DNA from: an uncultured Pelagibacteraceae bacterium
GTDB taxonomy: Bacteria; Pseudomonadota; Alphaproteobacteria; Pelagibacterales; Pelagibacteraceae
Direction of reading: 5' to 3'
NCBI GenBank assembly: GCA_902540275.1
Contig: CACBMB010000005.1
Span: forward strand, 45,324 to 109,323
DNA: 64,000 nt
Below the pieces are notes generated by a model. That model did no database searches. It saw nothing but the letters and a program-made list of their open reading frames with translations, and was not told where the DNA came from. The translations under genes were made by a program, and so were the position numbers. Positions 44,075 to 53,868 of this stretch are shown piece after piece (position 1 is the first letter of the stretch; the number at the start of each line of letters is the position of its first letter).

Positions 44075-44935
44075 ATGGTTAGAAATTTGGTGATTAATAG
44101 TCAAGAATTAAAAAGGGGTCTTTATGTAGTATCGACGCCAATAGGAAATTTGGGTGATATTACATTAAGAGGTTTAGATATTTTAAGAAATTCGAACTAC
44201 ATATTATGTGAAGATACAAGAAATTCTAAAATTTTATTAAATAAATATGAAATTAAATCTAATTTAATTGCATATCACAAATTTAATGAGAAAAAGGTTT
44301 TATCTAAAATATTAGAGCTTTTAAAATCTGGAGCAATTATATCTTTAATTTCAGATGCTGGTACCCCTGGTATTTCTGATCCTGGTGCAATTTTAATTAA
44401 TGAGTGTATTAAAAATAAAATTCAAGTTATACCTGTTCCAGGACCTTCATCAGTTATTTCTGCAGTTTCTGTTAGTGGTTTTTCAAATAAGTTTTTTTTT
44501 TATGGTTTTTTTCCTGAAAAAAAGAATCTTTTAAATGATTTAAAAAAATTATCACAATTAAATTCGTCAATAGTTTTTTTTATATCTCCAAAGAAAATAA
44601 ATAAAATTATACCAATTTTGAAAGAAAATTTTAATGGCAGAAAAATTCTTATTTGCAAAGAAATGACAAAATATTTCGAAGATTTTGTTTATTTAGATAT
44701 TGAAAAACTTGAAAAATTTGATTTTCAGTTAAAGGGTGAATTAACATTAGTAATATCTGAAAAAAAGGAAAATAAAAAAGATTCACAAAAGTTAAGTGAA
44801 TCAGATAAAAGAATAATAAATAAATTGATTAATAAATTAAGTATTAAAGAAATAACAAACTTAATTAATGAAAAAAACAATATTTCAAAAAAAGAAATTT
44901 ATAATTTTTGTTTGAAAATAAAAAATGAAAAATAA
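44075..44935 (+). CDS. rsmI: 16S rRNA (cytidine-1402-2'-O)-methyltransferase
   Basis: RsmI methylates the ribose of C1402 in 16S rRNA with SAM. The 286-residue product has the tetrapyrrole-methylase fold signatures LYVVSTPIGNLGDITLRGLDIL, CEDTRNSKILLNKY, ISLISDAGTPGISDPG, VIPVPGPSSVISAVSVSG and FFYGFFPEKK. Start ATG 44075 places the conserved start about 18 residues in; a later start is not excluded. It overlaps the BON lipoprotein gene by 11 bases and is divergent from the LpoA-like gene. Confidence 0.95.
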   Translation: MVRNLVINSQELKRGLYVVSTPIGNLGDITLRGLDILRNSNYILCEDTRNSKILLNKYEIKSNLIAYHKFNEKKVLSKILELLKSGAIISLISDAGTPGISDPGAILINECIKNKIQVIPVPGPSSVISAVSVSGFSNKFFFYGFFPEKKNLLNDLKKLSQLNSSIVFFISPKKINKIIPILKENFNGRKILICKEMTKYFEDFVYLDIEKLEKFDFQLKGELTLVISEKKENKKDSQKLSESDKRIINKLINKLSIKEITNLINEKNNISKKEIYNFCLKIKNEK

Positions 44936-45518
44936 ATTTTTATTAATAACTTCTTTGGTTTTAATTCTTTATGGGTGTGCAGGAGTTTCATCAAAAGGTG
45001 TTTTTGGCACAGGTGTGAGTGTAGCATTTGATCCAAGATCTGTGGGGACTCAAATTGATGACTCAATAATGCAAAAGAGCTTATCTACAAAAATTATCCT
45101 ACTAGATAAAAGTTACTTTTTATCAGTTAAATCAAAAGTATTAGATGGAAGAATCTTTTTGACTGGTAAGGTGGATAATCCAGAGGAAAAATTGAAATTA
45201 ACTAAATTAGCATGGGAAATACAAGGGGTCAGATCAGTAAGAAACGATATCAAAATTAAGGAAGAATTTAGCTTCAAACAATCTGCAAAGGATTTATTAA
45301 TAACTTCTCAATTAAGAACAGCTTTAGTTATTAATAAAAAAATTAAATCTTCAAATTATCAAATTGATACTTATAAAAGAAAAATTTATCTCTACGGAAT
45401 ATCAATGAGCGAGGAAGAGAAGGATCTGGTTTTAGATGAGGCAAAACAAATACTGGATGTTGATGATGTTGTCGCTAGTATTCTTCTTGTTGAAGATTTG
45501 AGAATACAAAAAAATTAG
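44925..45518 (+). CDS. BON-domain lipoprotein (YraP/DolP-like)
   Basis: The 197-residue product has a lipoprotein signal ending in LILYGCAG, then two BON domains: about 45-110 (LSTKIILLDKSYFLSVKSKVLDGRIFLTGKVDNPEEK, ending in VRSVRNDIKI) and about 115-190 (LLITSQLRTALV, ending in VDDVVASILLV). E. coli DolP is an outer-membrane lipoprotein binding anionic phospholipid and supporting BAM function; the position next to rsmI and the LpoA-like gene supports orthology. The yraN and diaA genes of the E. coli locus are missing. The last 4 bases overlap the convergent malic enzyme gene. Confidence 0.87.
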   Translation: MKNKFLLITSLVLILYGCAGVSSKGVFGTGVSVAFDPRSVGTQIDDSIMQKSLSTKIILLDKSYFLSVKSKVLDGRIFLTGKVDNPEEKLKLTKLAWEIQGVRSVRNDIKIKEEFSFKQSAKDLLITSQLRTALVINKKIKSSNYQIDTYKRKIYLYGISMSEEEKDLVLDEAKQILDVDDVVASILLVEDLRIQKN

Positions 45519-47800
45519 TTTTTTTTATAATCAATAACATCAGCTGAGTAAGCAGCAATTGACGCTAAGTTAATAATTTCAGAAGTTGAACTCCTTAATG
45601 GTGCGATTTCAATTGGTAAACCTAAACCAATTAGTAAAGGGCCTATTACTTTAGCTCTACTCATTGATTTGATCATTTTATAAGATATTGCAGCGCTATG
45701 TTGACTTGGCATTATCAAAACATTTGAATTACCTACAATTTCAGAAAATGGATACAATTCTTTATATAGTTCTTCGAGAGCTACATCTGGCTGCATTTCT
45801 CCATCAAATTTAAAGTTAACTTTTTCTTTTTTCAAAATTTCAACAGCGTCGCTTAATCTTTTTGTTCTATCAGTTGCTGGTTCACCAAAAGTTGAGTGGG
45901 ATAAAAAAGCAACTTTGGGATCAAAACCAAAAAGTCTTACAACTCTCGCTGCTGATTTTGCCATTTCTGCTAATTGTTTTGAGTCTGGATATTCAATAAC
46001 AGATGTATCACATATAAAAATTGTTTTACCTCTATTGACTATTAAGTTTAAACCAAACATAATTTCCCCAACTCTTGGCTCCACAACTTGTGTAATTTTT
46101 TCAAGAGATGCAGAATATCTTCTTGTATTACCTGTAACCATTGCATCAGCGTCTCCACAAGCTACCATGCATGATGACCAAATCACTCTATCATTTCTGA
46201 TAAGTCTATCACAATCCCATTCCAACATACCTTTTTGTCTTTGAAGTTTTTCAAATAAATATTTTACATATTTTTCTCTTTTATCTGTATCTTTTGAATT
46301 TACGATTTGGATATCGAAGTTTTGATTATAGCCAATTTTTTCAATTTGTTTTTTTATTAATTGCTCTTTTCCAACCAAAATTGGTAGTCCTAATTTTGAG
46401 TTTTTAAAAGCTATAGCAGCTTTCAGTGTATTTTCATCCTCACCATCTGCAAATACAACTTTTTTTTGTTTTTTTTTAATATAATTATGAATACCTTGCA
46501 TAATTGTTACAGTAGGATCTAATCTTTGTTTAAGTTGATCTTTATATGAGTCAAAATCTTGAATTTTTTTTCTCGCAACACCTGTATCAATTGCAGCTTT
46601 AGCTACAGCAGTAGGAATTACACTTATTAATCTTGGATCAAATGTTGATGGAATTATATAATTTTTACCATAGTGTGGTCTTTCTCCACCCATTGCAGCA
46701 ACAACCTCGTCTGGTACATCTTCTTTTGCTAAATTAGCTATAGCTTGAGCTGCTGCAATTTTCATTTCCTCATTAATTGTTTTGGATCTGACATCTAATG
46801 CACCTCTAAAAATGTAAGGAAATCCAATTAAGTTATTTACCTGATTGGGATAATCTGACCTTCCGGTTGCGATAATTGCATCATTTCTTATTTCCTCGAC
46901 TTCTTCAGGCGTAATCTCTGGGTCAGGATTAGCACAAGCAAATATAATTGGATTTTTAGCCATTTTTTTTACCATCTCTTTTTTTAGAGCACCTTTTGCA
47001 GATAGACCTAAAAATACATCAGCATTTTTAATAGCATCATCTAAAGTTCGATCCTTTGTTTGAATTGCATGACTTGATTTCCACTGATTTAAGTTTTCTC
47101 TCCCATGATATATGACACCGGTTCTATCGATCATTGTTATATTTTCTTTTGGCACTCCAGTTCTTTTAAATAAATTAGTACACGCCATTGCTGAAGCACC
47201 AGCACCATTAACAACTATTTTTACTTCGTTAATCTTTTTTTTAGTAATATCTAGAGCGTTAATTAATGCTGCCGTTGTTATAATAGCTGTACCATGTTGA
47301 TCATCATGAAAAACAGGTATATCTAAAATTTCTTTAAGCTTTTCCTCAATTATAAAGCAATCTGGTGCTGCAATATCTTCAAGATTTATACCACCAAAAC
47401 TAGGAGCAAAATTTTTTATACTATTTATAATTTCGTTAGGATCAGATGAATCAATTTCAAGATCTATAGAGTCTATATCTGCAAATCTTTTAAATAATAC
47501 AGCTTTTCCTTCCATAACTGGTTTAGAGGCTAATGCACCTAAATTTCCCATTCCTAAAATTGCTGAACCGTTACTTATAACTGCAACTAAGTTACCTTTA
47601 CTAGTATAATCAAATGCAGCTTCAGGGTTTTTACTTATAGCTCTTACTGGTGCTGCAACTCCAGGAGAGTAAGCTAAAGCAAGATCTCTTTTAGTTGTCA
47701 TATTTTTTGAAGAAGAAATTTCAATCTTTCCAGGTTTTTTATGACTGTGAAATTCTAGTGCTTCTTTATCAGTGTAATGATCAACTTTTGTTTTTTTCAT
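45515..47800 (-). CDS. maeB: NADP-dependent malic enzyme with phosphotransacetylase-like domain
   Basis: The 761-residue product is the fused MaeB type. The N-terminal malic enzyme domain (about 1-430) has DLALAYSPGVAAPVRAI, LGMGNLGALASKPVMEGKAVLFKRFADID, FHDDQHGTAIITTAALINAL and VVNGAGASAMACTNLF. The C-terminal part (about 430-760) is phosphate acetyltransferase-like with GMLEWDCDRLIRNDR, DADAMVTGNTRRYSASL and VAFLSHSTFGEP. In characterised fusions the second domain is regulatory rather than a true PTA. It decarboxylates malate to pyruvate with NADPH. Together with the PPDK regulator in this window it marks control at the pyruvate node. Confidence 0.95.
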   Translation of the reverse strand: MKKTKVDHYTDKEALEFHSHKKPGKIEISSSKNMTTKRDLALAYSPGVAAPVRAISKNPEAAFDYTSKGNLVAVISNGSAILGMGNLGALASKPVMEGKAVLFKRFADIDSIDLEIDSSDPNEIINSIKNFAPSFGGINLEDIAAPDCFIIEEKLKEILDIPVFHDDQHGTAIITTAALINALDITKKKINEVKIVVNGAGASAMACTNLFKRTGVPKENITMIDRTGVIYHGRENLNQWKSSHAIQTKDRTLDDAIKNADVFLGLSAKGALKKEMVKKMAKNPIIFACANPDPEITPEEVEEIRNDAIIATGRSDYPNQVNNLIGFPYIFRGALDVRSKTINEEMKIAAAQAIANLAKEDVPDEVVAAMGGERPHYGKNYIIPSTFDPRLISVIPTAVAKAAIDTGVARKKIQDFDSYKDQLKQRLDPTVTIMQGIHNYIKKKQKKVVFADGEDENTLKAAIAFKNSKLGLPILVGKEQLIKKQIEKIGYNQNFDIQIVNSKDTDKREKYVKYLFEKLQRQKGMLEWDCDRLIRNDRVIWSSCMVACGDADAMVTGNTRRYSASLEKITQVVEPRVGEIMFGLNLIVNRGKTIFICDTSVIEYPDSKQLAEMAKSAARVVRLFGFDPKVAFLSHSTFGEPATDRTKRLSDAVEILKKEKVNFKFDGEMQPDVALEELYKELYPFSEIVGNSNVLIMPSQHSAAISYKMIKSMSRAKVIGPLLIGLGLPIEIAPLRSSTSEIINLASIAAYSADVIDYKKN

Positions 47801-47850
47801 TTATGCTAATTAGGTGTACAAATGGGGTAAAATTAAGACTAATATGATTT

Positions 47851-49380
47851 ATGAATTTAATTAAGTCAACAGGGACATTTGGTTTTTATACAATAATTAG
47901 CAGAATACTTGGTTATTTAAGAGATATCTTAATCGCAATCTTTCTTGGAACAGGTTTTATAGCTGATGCTTTTTTTGTTGCATTTCGAATTCCAAATACG
48001 TTTCGTCGATTATTTGCCGAAGGAACATTCAACGCTGCTTTTGTACCAAGTTACACTTCAGAACTAGCTAAAAGCAAATCGAATTCTTCAAAGTTTGCTG
48101 GTGAAATTTTTAATTTACTATTTTTAGGGTTGTTCTTCTTGGTTTTATTAATCGAAATTTTTATGCCCTATTTTGTAAGTTTAATAGCACCGGGCTTTGT
48201 CGAAGATGATAAAAAAATTGAACTTGCAACTTATTTGACAAGAATAACATTCCCATTTTTAATGTTTGTGAGTCTATCTTCTTTTTTTTCAGCTATTTTA
48301 AACTCACATAATAAATTTGCAGTCGCATCAGCAGCACCAATAATTTTAAATGTAGTTTTAATTGTAATTCTATTATTTGGGAAAATTTTGAATGATAAAT
48401 TAATAGTTTATTTATCTTATGGAGTTTCAATTGCAGGTTTTTTACAATTAATTTTTTTATATAAGTTTGTTACCAAGTTTTACTCAGTAAAATTTAATTT
48501 TAATTTTAAATTTGGTAAGGCTGTTAAGATTTTTTTTAGAAAACTTTTACCAAGTATATTTTCATCAGGTGTTACTCAAATTAACATTTTAGTTGGAACT
48601 ATTATTGCATCCTTCCAAGCAAGTGCAGTATCTTATCTTTATTATGCAGATAGAATTTATCAAATCAATTTAGCTATTGCGGGTATTGCAATTGGTGTAG
48701 TTGTATTACCTCAACTTTCACGGCATGTTCAGTCTAAAAATAATAATAAAATTTTACTAATTCAAAATAAAGCATTAGAGTTAAGTATGTTTTTAAGCTT
48801 GCCAGCAACAGCAGCATTGTTGGTTGGATCTGAACAAATAATTTCATCGTTATTTGGATATGGTGCTTTTAGTAACGAGGCAGTAATAAATTCTTCTAAA
48901 GCACTATATTATTTCGCTTTAGGATTACCAGCATTTGCATTGATTAAAATTTTTTCAAGCTTTTTTTTTGCAAACCATGATACTAAAACACCTTTCTATA
49001 TTTCATTATTTTCAGTAGCTTTAAATATTTTGATTAGTTTGTATTATTTTAGATATATTGGCTTTATAATTATACCTATAGCAACAACAATTTCATCTTG
49101 GTTTAATTCTATAATCTTATTTATTTATTTAATAAATCGAAGTCTATTTAGATTTAATAATACTTTCACATCCAAATTTTTTAAAATTATTTTTGCATCA
49201 ATTAGCATGGGTTTATTCTTTAAATTTTTGACTTCCTTTTTTGAGAATCAGCTTGCTTATTATTATGAATATAAAATTTTGTTTTTATTTTTATGTGTTA
49301 TTTTGTGTGTTGTATTTTACTTTTTGATATCTATTTTGATCAAAGCTTTTAATTCTAAAGATCTTAAACTAAAGTATTAA
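47851..49380 (+). CDS. murJ: Lipid II flippase MurJ
   Basis: MurJ moves lipid II across the inner membrane for peptidoglycan synthesis. The 509-residue product begins [30 protein letters not shown], with the family pattern SRxxGxxRD, then [31 protein letters not shown], which is the MviN signature. About 14 hydrophobic segments follow. It is divergent from maeB across a 50-base gap and is followed 2 bases later by trpS. The wording of these motifs is that of the MOP superfamily member MurJ rather than a polysaccharide flippase. Confidence 0.96.
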   Translation: MNLIKSTGTFGFYTIISRILGYLRDILIAIFLGTGFIADAFFVAFRIPNTFRRLFAEGTFNAAFVPSYTSELAKSKSNSSKFAGEIFNLLFLGLFFLVLLIEIFMPYFVSLIAPGFVEDDKKIELATYLTRITFPFLMFVSLSSFFSAILNSHNKFAVASAAPIILNVVLIVILLFGKILNDKLIVYLSYGVSIAGFLQLIFLYKFVTKFYSVKFNFNFKFGKAVKIFFRKLLPSIFSSGVTQINILVGTIIASFQASAVSYLYYADRIYQINLAIAGIAIGVVVLPQLSRHVQSKNNNKILLIQNKALELSMFLSLPATAALLVGSEQIISSLFGYGAFSNEAVINSSKALYYFALGLPAFALIKIFSSFFFANHDTKTPFYISLFSVALNILISLYYFRYIGFIIIPIATTISSWFNSIILFIYLINRSLFRFNNTFTSKFFKIIFASISMGLFFKFLTSFFENQLAYYYEYKILFLFLCVILCVVFYFLISILIKAFNSKDLKLKY

Positions 49381-49382
49381 AT

Positions 49383-50384
49383 ATGAATAAAAAAATTTTT
49401 TCAGGTGTTCAACCTACTGGAAATTTGCATTTGGGAAATTATTTAGGTGCAATAAAAAATTTTGTGAGTTTAAACAATGATAAAGAAAATAAATGTGTTT
49501 TTTGTGTAGTTGATCTTCATGCGATTACAACTAAACAAGACCCAAAAGAACTTAAAAATAATATAAGAGAAACAGTAGCAACATTTGTTGCAAGTGGAAT
49601 CGATCCAAAAAGAAGTATTATTTTTAATCAATCCCAAGTGAAAGCACATTCCGAAACAGCTTGGATATTGAGTTGCGTTGCACGAATGGGTTGGTTAAAT
49701 AGAATGACGCAATTTAAAGAAAAAGCTGGAAAAGATAAAGAGAAAGCAAGTGTGGGATTATATTCCTATCCAGTTTTAATGGCAGCAGACATATTACTTT
49801 ATGATACAAGTCATGTTCCGGTTGGAGAGGATCAAAAGCAACATTTGGAGCTTTGTAGAGATATAGCTCAAAAATTTAACAATGATTTTGAAGTAATAGA
49901 TTTTTTTAAAATACCTGAGCCTTTGATACAAAAAGAATTCTCAAGAATTATGAGCCTTAAAGACGGTTCAAGAAAAATGAGTAAATCTGAACCTTCGGAT
50001 TTGAGCAGAATAAATTTAACTGATGATAAAGATCAAATTATAAATAAAATTAAAAAAGCCAAAACTGATACACTTCCTTTACCTTCTAATGAGGAAGAAT
50101 TGAAAGATAGACCAGAAGCAAAGAATTTATTAGGAATTTATTCTAGCTTAACTAATACTTCTTTAGAAAAAAATATAAATAATTTTTCAGGTAAAAATTT
50201 TTCAGAATTTAAAGATGATTTATCACAAGCTCTAGTTGATAAAATATTGCCTATTTCAAGGGAAATTAAAAAGCTTTTAAAAGAAAAAAAGTATTTAGAC
50301 GAAATTCTTTTGAATGGTTACGAAAAAGCTAATGAAATTGCATCAAAAAAAATAAATAAGATACATGAAATTGTGGGTTTTTAG
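49383..50384 (+). CDS. trpS: Tryptophanyl-tRNA synthetase
   Basis: TrpRS charges tRNA-Trp. The 333-residue class Ic synthetase has [18 protein letters not shown] with HLGN at 16-19 as the HIGH motif, the segment [30 protein letters not shown], and KMSKS in [12 protein letters not shown]. The length is the usual bacterial value. It follows murJ by 2 bases, so the two are co-transcribed. Confidence 0.97.
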   Translation: MNKKIFSGVQPTGNLHLGNYLGAIKNFVSLNNDKENKCVFCVVDLHAITTKQDPKELKNNIRETVATFVASGIDPKRSIIFNQSQVKAHSETAWILSCVARMGWLNRMTQFKEKAGKDKEKASVGLYSYPVLMAADILLYDTSHVPVGEDQKQHLELCRDIAQKFNNDFEVIDFFKIPEPLIQKEFSRIMSLKDGSRKMSKSEPSDLSRINLTDDKDQIINKIKKAKTDTLPLPSNEEELKDRPEAKNLLGIYSSLTNTSLEKNINNFSGKNFSEFKDDLSQALVDKILPISREIKKLLKEKKYLDEILLNGYEKANEIASKKINKIHEIVGF

Positions 50385-50438
50385 AAAAAAATCCAATTAA
50401 CAAGTTTTAATTTTTAAATTATTCACTATATATAAAAT

Positions 50439-50978
50439 ATGTTTGTGCAAACTGAAATTACTCCGAATCCGAATTCTTTAAAATTTTTACCAGGCAAAAC
50501 TGTTTCAAATAATGGTTCTTTTGAAGTGACAAATAAAGATGAAACAAATAATGAGTTAATTAGAAATTTGTTATCAATTAATGGAGTACAAGGAATTTTT
50601 TTAGGTAAAGATTTTATATCTGTAAATAAGTATGAAAATACTAAGTGGGAAGAAATCAAACATATAGTAATTTCGTTAATAAATGATTTTTACTCAACTG
50701 GGAATGAGATAGTGATAGATAAAAACTTAAATGAATCTAATTCAAATTTAAAAGATATAGAAAAAAAAATTGTACAAATCTTAGATCAGAAAATTAGACC
50801 AGCTGTAGCAAAGGATGGAGGTGATATTAAGTTTAAAGAATTTAAAGATGGTATTGTTAAAGTTCAATTACAAGGCAGTTGTTCTGGTTGTCCAAGTTCA
50901 ACTATGACTTTAAAACAAGGAGTACAAAATCTGTTATGTCACTATATTCCAGAAGTTAAGCAAGTAGAGGCTATCTAA
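50439..50978 (+). CDS. Nfu-type iron-sulfur cluster scaffold/carrier protein
   Basis: The 179-residue product has an N-terminal Nfu_N domain (about 1-85, FVQTEITPNPNSLKFLPGK, INGVQGIFLGKDFISVNK) and a C-terminal NifU-like domain (about 105-178). The cluster-binding pair C148 and C151 is in GSCSGCPSST. This is the alphaproteobacterial/mitochondrial NFU1 layout, which carries 4Fe-4S clusters to target enzymes such as lipoyl synthase; MiaB, encoded nearby, is also a cluster user. It stands 54 bases after trpS and 2 bases before the Bax-like gene. Confidence 0.94.
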   Translation: MFVQTEITPNPNSLKFLPGKTVSNNGSFEVTNKDETNNELIRNLLSINGVQGIFLGKDFISVNKYENTKWEEIKHIVISLINDFYSTGNEIVIDKNLNESNSNLKDIEKKIVQILDQKIRPAVAKDGGDIKFKEFKDGIVKVQLQGSCSGCPSSTMTLKQGVQNLLCHYIPEVKQVEAI

Positions 50979-50980
50979 GT

Positions 50981-52057
50981 ATGAATAAAAAAATATTTAA
51001 TAATAAACTTAAATATCTTAAATTTTTTGATCAAAGAAACTTAGGGAGCATCCCTAGAACTTTGTTAAGTTCATTTGTAGTAATTTTATTTTTTTACTCT
51101 ATGCCTTTAATAATTGATTATTCAAATATTAAAAATTCAGAATTTCAAAATAAATCAAGAGATGTTTTAGCTTATACTTTAAATAACGGTGAAAACCCTA
51201 AAGATATAGATAATAAAATTCTTAATGAAAATGATTTATTAGTAGATATTTTTAGTTTGAATGATTTAGAAACTGATACTGTAAGATTAAATGCATCAAC
51301 AATAGAACAATTATTTGAAGATACTGGATATACTTTAAAGGAGGTAAGAGAAAAAAAATTAGTAAAGCCCGTAGCTTTAACGTTACTTCCTAATGAAATA
51401 AGGATGATTGAAAATACAAAAAAAAGGAAAGAATTTTTTATACAAATTGTTTTACCGTTAATTTTACAAGAAAATAATAATATTAGATTAGATAGAAAAA
51501 GACTTTTTAAAATAATTAATAAAAGTAACAATACAAACTTAGAAAAAAAGTGGTTACAAAAAAAATATAAACAATATGGAGTCCCATCAAAAGACTTATC
51601 AATTTTGAAAATTAGAATGGACGAAATACCAGTTTCTCTTGCTATAGCACAAGCAGCAAAAGAAACAGGTTGGGGAACTTCAAGATTTGCATTAGAGGGA
51701 AACGCTTTATTTGGACAATGGACTTGGTCAGGTGAAGGTTTAAAACCTAAAGACGCTGATAAAGATGAAGGTCACAAGGTAATGAAATTTAATGTATTAC
51801 AAGCATCAGTAAGAGCTTATCAAAGAAATATTAACACTCACTCAACTTACAGAGGCTTTAGAGAGGCTAGAGCTAAATTAAGGGATAAAGGTGAGCCATT
51901 AGACAGTTTAATTCTTGCAGAATATTTAAAAGAATATGCAGAAACTGGCAATCAATACGTTGAAGTTCTTCAAAAAATTATTAAACAAAATAATTTAAAA
52001 GATTTTGATAATGTAAAATTACTTCCTTCTAGTATTGAATTAGAGAGTTTAATTTAA
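50981..52057 (+). CDS. Bax-like glucosaminidase-domain protein
   Basis: The 358-residue product has a short basic N-terminus, one transmembrane or signal anchor (about 27-46, LLSSFVVILFFYSMPLIID), a linker, and a glucosaminidase domain at about 195-345. The catalytic glutamate E228 lies in AIAQAAKETGWGTSRFALEGNALFGQW, and VRAYQRNINTHSTYRGFREAR follows, as in E. coli Bax. Such enzymes cut glycosidic bonds in peptidoglycan. Its 3' end overlaps the polysaccharide deacetylase by 4 bases; both act on cell-wall type glycans. Confidence 0.9.
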   Translation: MNKKIFNNKLKYLKFFDQRNLGSIPRTLLSSFVVILFFYSMPLIIDYSNIKNSEFQNKSRDVLAYTLNNGENPKDIDNKILNENDLLVDIFSLNDLETDTVRLNASTIEQLFEDTGYTLKEVREKKLVKPVALTLLPNEIRMIENTKKRKEFFIQIVLPLILQENNNIRLDRKRLFKIINKSNNTNLEKKWLQKKYKQYGVPSKDLSILKIRMDEIPVSLAIAQAAKETGWGTSRFALEGNALFGQWTWSGEGLKPKDADKDEGHKVMKFNVLQASVRAYQRNINTHSTYRGFREARAKLRDKGEPLDSLILAEYLKEYAETGNQYVEVLQKIIKQNNLKDFDNVKLLPSSIELESLI

Positions 52058-53115
52058 TTTTCAGTCACAATAAATTGTGTCCCAAACCAGCGCCATTTAC
52101 CACCATCATTTAAAGAGCAGTTAACCCTACCTCTTCTTGGAAGAAATTTTTTATCAAAATTTATTGTTAAGATATTATTTAAGAATTTTAAATTCGATTT
52201 TTTCCAGGTCCCACCATCATTTGAATAGCAAGTAATATTCTTTATATTTTTTTGGTTTTCAAAAAATTCAATAGTCAATTGCGGAGGATTATTGGTATCA
52301 TTAATTTTTTTTTCAATTGGTTTTAAGTTTTTATATTCTAATGGCATATAATTTATTAAAGAATTAAATCTTTTTAGATCACCATATTTTTCATTTATTG
52401 GAAATCTAGGTAATTCAAATTTATCTTTATTTATATCAATAATTCCAGAGTGTTGACCAAATGCAATTTTAAAGTTTTTAGAAATATAATTTTTCATGAA
52501 TGAAGAATATTCACCAAAAGGATATGAGAATATTTCAGGCACATATCCAATTTTTTCTAAAAAAATTTTATTCGCTATTTCTATATCATTAATAAATTCT
52601 GAATCGCTCATTTCAATGAGATATTCATGAGTGTGTGAATGATGTCCTATATAGCCAAATTCTGATTCTTCAATTTCTTTTATTTCATCCCAATTCATAT
52701 ATCCATTGTTTCCCACTGGTTCTGTGGATACAAAAAGTATAAATGGAATTTTATTTTTTTTTAGATAAGGCCAGGCTTCATCATAAAATGATCTAAAACC
52801 GTCATCTATAGTGATTAAAATTTTCTTTTTATTTTTAATTTTGTCAAATTCTTTAACAAAAGTTTTAGCGTTATAAAACTCATAATTTAGTTTTTTTATG
52901 ATTTTCATATGTTCATCAAAAATTTCCATTCTTATATTAGTTGATGGATACTTATTTTCATTAAATCGATGATACATTAGTGATAAAATACCATGATCAT
53001 TTGAAAAATATTTGTTAATATTTTCATCTGAAATAGAATTTGAAAGAAAAATTATTTGAATTATGAATAAGCTAATAATTGATGCTACAAAAGATAAAAT
53101 TTTTTTAATGATCAT
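52054..53115 (-). CDS. Secreted polysaccharide deacetylase (CE4/NodB type)
   Basis: The 353-residue product has a signal peptide or anchor (KKILSFVASIISLFIIQIIF) and a NodB homology domain at about 40-230: LMYHRFNENKYPSTNIRMEIF, D104/D105 in ILITIDDGFRS, and metal histidines in HHSHTH (158-163), then SYPFGEYSS. The C-terminal extension has two copies of a short motif, CYSNDGGTW and CSLNDGGKW, perhaps a small repeat domain for binding. The substrate may be peptidoglycan or an exopolysaccharide. Its start overlaps the tsaB start region by 53 bases on the opposite strand. Confidence 0.88.
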   Translation of the reverse strand: MIIKKILSFVASIISLFIIQIIFLSNSISDENINKYFSNDHGILSLMYHRFNENKYPSTNIRMEIFDEHMKIIKKLNYEFYNAKTFVKEFDKIKNKKKILITIDDGFRSFYDEAWPYLKKNKIPFILFVSTEPVGNNGYMNWDEIKEIEESEFGYIGHHSHTHEYLIEMSDSEFINDIEIANKIFLEKIGYVPEIFSYPFGEYSSFMKNYISKNFKIAFGQHSGIIDINKDKFELPRFPINEKYGDLKRFNSLINYMPLEYKNLKPIEKKINDTNNPPQLTIEFFENQKNIKNITCYSNDGGTWKKSNLKFLNNILTINFDKKFLPRRGRVNCSLNDGGKWRWFGTQFIVTEN

Positions 53116-53449
53116 AATAAATGATAGTAAGCATTATATAACACATGAAAATAGCAAAAGTAATTATGAAAAGTTAATCTTGCTAATCAATGAATTATTA
53201 AAGACAAGAAATTTGGTGTTAAGTAAGATTCAAAAAATTTATGTTAATAGAGGGCCTGGTAGTTTTGCTGGTATTAGAAACTCATTATCAATAGTTAAAG
53301 CATTACATTTAGTTAAAAAAATTGACTATTATTGTTACAGTTTTAGTGATTTTCCCACAGAAAATGAGATTAAATACGAAAATATACCAAAACTGTGTGA
53401 AAAATTTAAAGTTAAAAAAAATTTGATTAATCCTATTTATATGAGTTAA
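53063..53449 (+). CDS. tsaB: TsaB, compact form (tRNA threonylcarbamoyladenosine synthesis)
   Basis: TsaB pairs with TsaD in making t6A37 on tRNAs. The 128-residue product has the ASKHA start LIIDATKDKIFLMIIIND, the helix region SNYEKLILLINELL and the family hallmark RGPGSFAGIR at 63-72 followed by NSLSIVKALHLV. The C-terminus LINPIYM resembles the usual closing PVYLR. The middle 90-100 residues of a normal TsaB (about 220-230) are absent, so it looks like an internal deletion that kept both ends. It precedes fur, as tsaB-rimI-fur does elsewhere, but rimI is missing. The first 53 bases are antisense to the deacetylase signal peptide. Confidence 0.8.
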   Translation: MNKLIIDATKDKIFLMIIINDSKHYITHENSKSNYEKLILLINELLKTRNLVLSKIQKIYVNRGPGSFAGIRNSLSIVKALHLVKKIDYYCYSFSDFPTENEIKYENIPKLCEKFKVKKNLINPIYMS

Positions 53450-53457
53450 AATTATTT

Positions 53458-53868
53458 ATGTCAGAAACTATTGAACAAAAGTGTTTAGCAAAAGGTGTAA
53501 AATTAACTGAACAAAGGCGTATCATTGCTCAAGTTATGTCAAAATCCAATGACCATCCTGATGTTGATGAATTGTATATGAGGGTATCAAAAATTGATCC
53601 TAAAATTAGTATAGCTACGGTTTACAGAACTGTAAAATTATTTGAAGAGTCAGGGATTTTGGCTAAGCATGAATTTAAAGGAAGTAAAGCTAGATACGAA
53701 GAATTGAATGAGGGACATCATGATCATTTAATTGATGTAAAAACTGGAGAGATAATTGAATTTGTAGATGATGAAATTGAAAAACTTCAAAAAAAAGTTG
53801 CTGAAAAATATGGTTACGATTTAGTCGATCACAAGCTGGAATTATATGGTGTTAAAAAAAATAAATGA
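53458..53868 (+). CDS. fur: Fur-family metal-responsive regulator
   Basis: The 136-residue product has a winged helix (LTEQRRIIAQVMSKSNDHPDVDELY, then SIATVYRTVKLFEESGIL) and a dimerisation domain with metal ligands H33, HHDH at 87-90 (EGHHDHLIDVKTGEIIEF) and H-x-L-E-L-Y near the end. It lacks the CxxC structural zinc pairs of E. coli Fur, as many alphaproteobacterial members do; these are often Mur, sensing manganese, or iron-sensing Fur. Irr-type HHH is not present. The 3' end overlaps the oxygenase gene by 4 bases. Confidence 0.92.
   Translation: MSETIEQKCLAKGVKLTEQRRIIAQVMSKSNDHPDVDELYMRVSKIDPKISIATVYRTVKLFEESGILAKHEFKGSKARYEELNEGHHDHLIDVKTGEIIEFVDDEIEKLQKKVAEKYGYDLVDHKLELYGVKKNK

Noticed and set aside
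52723..52731. DnaA-box-like TGTGGATAC inside the deacetylase gene
   Set aside because: A single partial match inside a coding region, far from the origin, as expected by chance.
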